Source: Panonychus citri
Lineage: Eukaryota > Arthropoda > Arachnida > Trombidiformes > Tetranychidae
NCBI RefSeq assembly: GCF_014898815.1
Contig: NW_026515456.1
Span: forward strand, 1-64,000
DNA length: 64,000 nt
Direction: 5' to 3'
Below are positions 58,065-64,000 of this stretch, one piece after another. The notes beneath the pieces are model-generated. The model made no database searches and was not told where the DNA came from. It was given only the letters and a program-made list of their open reading frames with translations. The position numbers and the translations under genes are program-made. The number at the start of each line of letters is the position of its first letter. Positions within the stretch are counted from its first letter, which is position 1.

Positions 58065-59531
58065 ATGTCATTTTACGATTTACCTGATAATTGTCTTTTG
58101 AAGATCTTCGAAAATGTCCATGAGGCCAAAGATTTGATTCGATGGTCTAAAGGTAAGATTGAGATTCCGTATAGACGATGAAATTCTAATGTTCATTTAT
58201 TAATAATTTCACTTGATTCTAAAGTTTGTTCGAGATGGTCCAATTTAATTACGCCTAAATTAAATCGAGTAAAATATCTTCAATTGATACATAGTTGTAA
58301 GTTAATTTCTCATTGATTTGTTCATTATTTTTTTAATACTTGTTTTTAATTTTTGCAATCGAAGATGAAATTGATTATATTGATGCGAATAGTTTGTGGA
58401 TCAATCATTATACGAATTGGAATGATTACAATTTAATCGAATCGTTCCCGAATATTAAGGTAATTAATGAATTTTCCAAACCAAAATTATGTTGCTTTCT
58501 AATTGTTTTTCAATTTGAATTATTGTTTTAGATTATAAAGACAGCGTCCTTGCTTCCTTATAAATCTTACAATTTACCAGAAATCGTCAAAAACAATCCA
58601 CAAATCAAGGGATTAATCGATATGGATAAATTACGTAAAGATGGTTACTTGGAAAATATCGAAATGTGCGCTGCAGAATTTAATTTCAATTATAAAAAAG
58701 TTTTTCGACCTGATCAGTTGAAACAAGTTCGCTGCTTTTATTTGCATACGAATGATCTTCCATCATTCATTGAATATTTCCCAAATTTGAAGCGACTTAA
58801 CATAGAACTCAATAAAGGTAAGATTCAACTTGCGATAATCTGCCGATAATTTCATATGAGCAATATCTTTTAGGGTCTGATGTAGCGGACGGCGTTTTTT
58901 ACAATGGACCGAATTTGTCTTCGTTAAAGATTCTGGAAGTAGGTACAACCAATTTTTTTGACCAATTCACTGGATTTCATTTTATGGATTTTTGTCCATC
59001 ACTGGAAAGCGCTTTTTTCCGTTGTTGGGCAGAGGATATTTATGTAGATGAATCGATAAAGAATTACAATCTAAGAGATTTGGTTATCGAATGTCATGTA
59101 AGTCAGTAGTTGAAAAATCTTACCAGATTATTATATTGTATTAACTTTTTCTTTCTATTCAGTCTAATTGTTTTTCGTGGGCAACACTACGAAGACTACT
59201 TTCCAAATTTCCTAATCTACATCATCTTAGGATCAGAAGTATCGGTGTAATTAAAGACAGTAAATTAGAAGAATTGGTAAAATTATTACCAAAGTTGAAG
59301 ATATTGGACTTGCGGCAATGTGCGAATGTGAACCACAAATCAGCTGATTTTCTGTCCAAATATTGTATCAAAGAGAATCGATCAATTGTAATTTATCACA
59401 ACTGCAAAAATGAACCCACTGAATGGCCTAAATTGGTGAATACTCGCGAACAAATTGTCTACGGATTCGATTTCATGAAACATTGTTTCTACAAAAAATT
59501 CAGTTGCCTTCCAGATCTCATTGATGAATAA
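58065..59531 (+). CDS. F-box/LRR protein, intact, rightmost array gene
   Basis: Join 58065-58152, 58225-58296, 58365-58459, 58532-58817, 58874-59097, 59163-59531: 377 codons, no breaks. F-box MSFYDLPDNCLLKIFENV, VCSRWSNLITPKLNRVKYL; exon 3 YEIDYIDANSLWINHYTNWN; exon 4a LPYKSYNLPEIVKNNPQIK, NIEMCAAEFNFNYKKVFRPD, LKRLNIELNK; exon 4b SDVADGVFYNGPNLSSLKIL, CPSLESAFFRCWAEDIYVDE, NYNLRDLVIECH; exon 5 KFPNLHHLRIRSIGVIKDSK, DLRQCANVNHKSADFLSKYC, YGFDFMKHCFYKKF and LIDE. Exon 4a uses an acceptor after ATTGTTTTAG. The stop TAA overlaps AATAAA. Its promoter module is separated from it by the nested transposons. No gene of this array lies to the right. Confidence 0.9.
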
Positions 59532-60614
59532 AACGGCTGACTTGAAATAATTTCTCAGCCACCAATTTATCACTGATTGTAACAATTGATTCCTTGAAAC
59601 TCAATAACTCAAATATGTCGAACAGCTTCATGACCACTATAACAAAAATTACAGTTAAATAGAATCCAAACGTAAATAGAAAGCAATTTCAGGTCAATGT
59701 AACGGAAGCTTATGTAATAAGATTACCACGTTCTCACCACAAGCAAGACGAAACTTCTCAATATAAGACAGGTAAACAGTTACCTGAACACCGACATTGA
59801 CAATTTTTTATTTGATAGCATAACCAACAATCTTTATTGAATTGTAACTCTATTGAGTCTAATTGTCATCAAGAAAAAAGTTTCAATCTCAAAGTTAAGA
59901 CAATTATTCAATAATATTATATATAAGTGCTAATTGGTTAACTATTAAAATGTCTAATTAATGGAACGAATCAATTAAAGTTTAATGTTAATAGAGAACC
60001 GAAATCTTTAATTATAAACCTTTCAGATTTGATTCAAATTTAAATCTTTGAAACTCAATAACGGTAAAAGATTAACATAAAATCATCAATTCCATGAAAT
60101 CAACGTTCCGCTACTTTTATCCCGGTGGATATTTCCTACTCATCCTCATTATCATGGCCAATCTTTAATGACTTTTAATCATCTTAATAATTTTCCATCA
60201 TTCCGTCTGTCACTATCATCATCATTATCGTCAACCATTCAACTGTCAACCTTAAATTAAGATCACTAATCACGTCAAAAGTTTTCAGTTAACTTTCTGG
60301 ACATAGTTCACTGAGTAATTTATCTCTCTCTCTCTCTCTCTCTCATTCCGTTTTTGTCATCTTTTTGTTCATCCTTCATCTTCATCTTTTTTCTGCTATG
60401 AAAATTTCAATAAAAATCCTTTCAAATCGTTCTCATGCTAACAGTTCATTGTCTCTCCTTTTCATATTATCTTCAGCCTTCAACCTTAACCTCTCTCTCT
60501 CTCTCACTCACTCACTCATTCATTCATTCATGTCATCATTTCCCATCGTCCAATTTTAGTACTAGTATCATCGTCATCACTGTTTCTACATCAGTCTCAT
60601 CTAAATCCACCATC
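59532..60614. other. Right flank of the array and 5' region of the VWC gene
   Basis: Ordinary AT-rich sequence up to about 60300. A pyrimidine-rich leader then follows, with (TC)n at 60323-60344 and a CT/ACTC/ATTC repeat at 60491-60530. Open frames here (60365-60559 and the upstream extension of the next gene) are repeat-driven. No gene is called. Confidence 0.55.
60323..60344. repeat. (TC)n microsatellite
   Basis: Eleven uninterrupted TC units in the presumed 5' region of the VWC gene. Confidence 0.9.
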
Positions 60615-61532
60615 ATGATAATAAACTTTTACATTGTCTTGGTTCTTGTAACTTTCATCTCGGTGGTTAATTCATTCCCAGGTAAAGATTAACGGCTATT
60701 CTTAAATGTTCAGTGTCAATTTTTCTATGTGATCTTTTAACTTTTTCTTGTTCACGTTCTTGTTTACTAGAATCGAGTAAATTGTCGACCACCAAAAAAA
60801 GTCAATCAAAATCAATCAGTGGTCGATCTGGTGGAAGTTTTGAAAATTGTTATTCCAAGGGAATTGTTCATCAACATGGTTCTAATTTAACTCGATCAGA
60901 TGATCCGTGTGAAAGGTGCTTCTGCTACAAAGGAACAATTCTCTGTTGGAATATCAATTGTCCACAATCATTGGATCGAAAAGGATGTAAAGAGATCAAA
61001 GTTAAAGATCTTTGCTGTCCAATATTAGAATGCCGTAAGTATTGATATTAGATAAGTAAAACTTTTCGATTTCATCGAACTATCAAATTTATATAATTCT
61101 AAAGCCTTAGAAGGGAAAGATGCCGTTTTCAAGGATATTATTGGACGTCAACCACGAACTACACCAGACGAAACTTCCGAACCCTCGATTACACCTAAAG
61201 AGATCACCTGTAAATATGGACGAGAGAAATACAAACCTGGCCAGAGAGTGACCATTAACCCATTGAAACCATGTCAACGGTGTATGTGTAGTAATGAAGG
61301 TAAAGTTAAATGTGAACTTGCATCTACATGTAAAGATGAAAGTCTAATCAAAGAATTGAAAAAACAATCAAATCTAATTAGCAAAGATTCTGATCATAAA
61401 AAGGAATCAGAAAATGTTTCAAGTTTCAGCACCCGAACGATTCCCGATGCAATATTGAAAAGAGTACAAAATTTACTTCACAAAGTTTCAACTCACAATT
61501 TAACTTCAATTAATCCAAACGATTTAAACTAA
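60615..61532 (+). CDS. Secreted protein with VWC (von Willebrand factor C) domains
   Basis: Join 60615-60681, 60771-61034, 61105-61532: 252 codons, in frame. Exon 1 is a signal peptide (MIINFYIVLVLVTFISVVNS), which is why I start here and not at an upstream in-frame ATG in a CT-rich leader. Residues ~45-110 have ten cysteines in VWC order (NCY, PCERCFC, LC, NC, GC, LCCPILEC). A Thr/Pro/Glu-rich linker follows, then a shorter six-cysteine half-domain (TCKYG, PCQRCMC, KCELASTC) and a Lys/Ser-rich tail. VWC modules typically bind BMP-type growth factors or matrix proteins. The second domain lacks the CC..C end. The partner is unknown, and the gene is convergent with the next one. Confidence 0.87.
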
Positions 61533-62006
61533 AATCTAAATCAATGATCATCAAACAATCACTTTAATATAATTTACCAACAAATTAATCACAAACCTCA
61601 TTTACTCAATCAAACTATCAACACTATTGTATATTTATAATCATTTTATTGGAAAACTTTTCTTCACAATCTAAATTACTGTTACAATTTTTTGACATCA
61701 ACGTTAATTGTTTGATAGTAATAGATTGACACAATCAGATTGATTGAACTTCATCTCATCTAATTAATAATAAAGGTTGAAAATGACACAATCCATTATA
61801 TTGAAAGTTCTAATTCGGCTAATTAAATGTCAACTTTAAATTGGTGATCATTAACTTTCATCGTACATACAAAAACCCAATGTTGACACATTTGTACTTC
61901 ATGATTCTGGCCAATGGTCAGCAACGGTTAACATTTGAAATACATAACAATAATAATACACTAGACTCCATGATGACCTAATTGTCGGTGAGAAAATTAA
62001 ACTTAA
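61533..62006. other. Convergent intergenic region
   Basis: AT-rich, 474 bp between the ends of two converging genes. TTAATAATAAAGG near 61760 offers an AATAAA for the plus-strand gene. Nothing else was seen. Confidence 0.5.
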
Positions 62007-63296
62007 TTAGTGAATAGTTTGAAATTTTTCTGAGAATATAATTGTTACCAGAATTAAGTTTTTAGTTGTATATCTTAATGAGCCCAGGATTGTAAAAAAG
62101 TTTCTATCAACTAAATGGTCAATGAAAAGAAGGACAATTAATTTTGATTCAACTGATGATTTAGTATAAAGTATTTTCCTTATACAATTTGAGGTTTTAA
62201 TTATCTGTTAGAAATGAGAACAACAATTAGAGTTAAGCAAAAGACACTGATTGTTTCGTTCCAATTTCATTGAATCATACCTGAGATTGACCGTATATAC
62301 CGATGAGAAATTGAATATAATGACCGAAAAAGGAACCGGAAATCCCACAGCAAATCATGGCCACTTTGATTGACGAAGGTATCGAGGTGAAAAAGATCAA
62401 AAATACGATGATAATATAAGCGATAAAAGTAACCAGAAAATTGAGTGAATTTTTAATACCATGGAAAAGATCACTGAATATAAATTCTTGAAATGTTCAG
62501 TAAAATGAGTTACAATGAATCGAATCCTTTTACCGGGAATGAAATCGTCGTTCTCAATGGTCAAGGGTTCACCTTCATTCGGATGGACATTGATTGTGAG
62601 AGTTGTCACCGTGAGAAACTTGAGATACTCAATCCAAACATAAGCATAAAGGACATAAATGAAGACAAAATTTATCGAAAGTGTCATAATGTAATAACAA
62701 CACCATGTATTGAGAAATAGATTAACGCTCATGGGAAAGATGAACTGCCTGGGGGCTTTGAATACGGGTAACAAACTGAGGAAGAAAAAATAAGCTGAAG
62801 TAATTAACCAAGTGTTTGCTTTAACCAATCGACGAAACTGTTTGGCCAAATCGTCAAAGTGACCCCACTTCTTGTATTGACCGGTTTCCAGGATTTCACC
62901 GATACAAAGCCAAGTTTTCTGGGCTGAACTGACCGGACACATTGTATGTGCTACAAAGTGGACTCCGTGAATACATGCAATCACACACCAGATGAAATTT
63001 AAGGTTAACAAATAGAGACGGGATTCACCTAGAAAGTGTGAAGGATCACCGAGGATTAAAATTAGATCACTGGTCGGATTAATCATAATCAATGTGGAAA
63101 ATTTAATTGTGTTTACAATTAGATTGATAAGTGTTAACATTGGAAACCAATATTGACCAATGTTAGTTTTTAAATCTCCAATTGTCTGTGGTAAATGGAG
63201 TGTCTGTGAACGAAGCAGCTCATTGACACTTGACCCGAATTTTGTCACTCGAAGTGACCTTTTAATCCTTGAACTTTGGCTTGACGAAGGCATCAC
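62007..63296 (-). CDS. Seven-transmembrane chemoreceptor, gustatory-receptor-like
   Basis: Minus-strand join 63296-62534, 62486-62281, 62204-62007: 388 codons. Starts MMPSSSQSSRIKRSL. Several hydrophobic segments are visible (WFPMLTLINLIVNTIKF, LYLLTLNFIWCVIACIHGVHF, WLITSAYFFFLSLLPVF, CCYYIMTLSINFVFIYVLYA). Exon 2 has FLVTFIAYIIIVFLIFF and CCGISGSFFGHYIQFLIGIY. The last exon has LVDRNFFTILGSLRYTTKNL. The single long open frame ends falsely at 62397, because it reads into the 47-nt intron 62533-62487. Splicing shifts to the frame that continues through two more exons, all divisible correctly. Length, topology and a short last exon fit arthropod gustatory receptors. The classic C-terminal TY..QF motif is not clear, so the family assignment is tentative. 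Confidence 0.78.
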
Positions 63297-64000
63297 ATCA
63301 ACTAATCTCGAAGACTAATAAACTAATTCAATGTATCTTTTTATTCAACAATTTCCACTAATCAACTGAGATACAATTGACTAACTCATTGGATCAATTG
63401 TAAATGTAGCAATAATTTAAATCTCTTGATAATTTGAGTTTGATTGTTTACTTTTGCTGTTTAATTAGATTCATTATTTAATGTTTCAAAAAGTTAATAT
63501 TTGTCATTGTGATGATAATTTCGATATTGGAAATTGTATAAATTTTGAATAAATGTTTAATTTAATATTTGTGTTGATTTATTATTAAGATAATCATTAG
63601 ATATTATCAACAAAGTTAGTTAACTTTTTGTTTGATTTAGATCGTTACAAGATTATTATTATCCTTGAATATAATATTGTGATAGACAAATTTATCTTCT
63701 TAATTGTAAATGTATGATCTTAACACTAATTAACCAGATTCTAAGTTTGGAAATTAATTAATCACTTTGATCGGTTGATTTCCACTTCTAAATAAAAGAT
63801 GGCAGCATTGGTTGTTTGATCGTAACTTTAATTGTTTGTAACAATTAACTTGACCTTATGGTGAAAATATGTAATCTAATCATGGTTGATTATTATCATG
63901 ATTAAATTAATCGAGAACTAATAATATTTTTGATGAAAGACCTTCAATAAGATTGGAAATAAACTTGAAATCAGTAAATTGTTACACCAATCAAATAATA
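63297..64000. other. Upstream region of the receptor gene
   Basis: AT-rich DNA with no recognised gene or element. Confidence 0.5.

Noticed and set aside
60435..60614. In-frame upstream extension of the VWC gene start
   Set aside because: The extension is driven by CTCT and ATTC repeats and would bury the clear signal peptide that begins at 60615.
1..64000. CRISPR, tRNA, rRNA, viral genes or a bacterial-type system
   Set aside because: No spaced direct repeats, no cloverleaf or rRNA-like stretch, and no viral or prokaryotic gene recognised; all credible genes are spliced.

Overview
The window looks like nuclear DNA of a small-genome arthropod, most likely an acariform mite of the spider-mite type (Tetranychus-like). 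The basis is very AT-rich DNA, spliced genes with 47-75 nt GT-AG introns, a tandem F-box/leucine-rich-repeat (LRR) gene array, a gustatory-receptor-like 7TM gene and a secreted VWC-domain gene. The species is inferred; no database was searched. No bacterial-type features, tRNA, rRNA, CRISPR or viral genes were recognised.

Layout. 1-15.6 kb is gene-poor AT-rich DNA with microsatellites, a 63-bp tandem duplication and, from about 14.9 kb, a copy of sequence that elsewhere lies downstream of array genes. 15.6-59.5 kb is an all-plus-strand array of paralogous F-box/LRR genes. The standard gene has six exons: an 88-nt exon 1 and about 70-nt exon 2 (the F-box), a roughly 100-nt exon 3 (YID..SLWIN...NWN.YNLFELFPN.K), exons 4a and 4b (LRR core), and an exon 5 of about 375 nt ending in a conserved tail (EWPKL, YGFDFMKHCFYK, LIDE, stop). 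By family knowledge such proteins would be substrate receptors of SCF (Skp1-Cullin-F-box) ubiquitin ligases. 59.5-64 kb holds a plus-strand secreted VWC gene (60615-61532) and a convergent minus-strand receptor gene (62007-63296).

The array shows birth and death. Intact models are at 19718, 46701, 50478 and 58065. Those at 23548, 25883, 28387 and 44727 are intact apart from small indels. There is a nonsense copy (21642), a copy that lost a splice acceptor (52985), chimeric and internally deleted pseudogenes, 5'-only fragments and C-terminal tails. Most start codons are preceded by a shared module: AAAAAGCGCTT, then ATCAGCTG, then GAGGGAAAC.

About 14.3 kb of the array is present twice, at about 16376-30696 and 30697-44905. 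The two copies differ almost only by one- or few-base deletions, in complementary patches: where one copy is broken the other is clean. That pattern points to an incompletely polished near-identical duplication or a false duplication in the assembly, so many frameshifts here are probably not biological. The right part of the array (48.7-58 kb) carries several short inverted-repeat transposons. For five of them the related array sequence provides the unoccupied site, which identifies the target duplication. One pair is nested and sits between the promoter module and the start codon of the 58065 gene.
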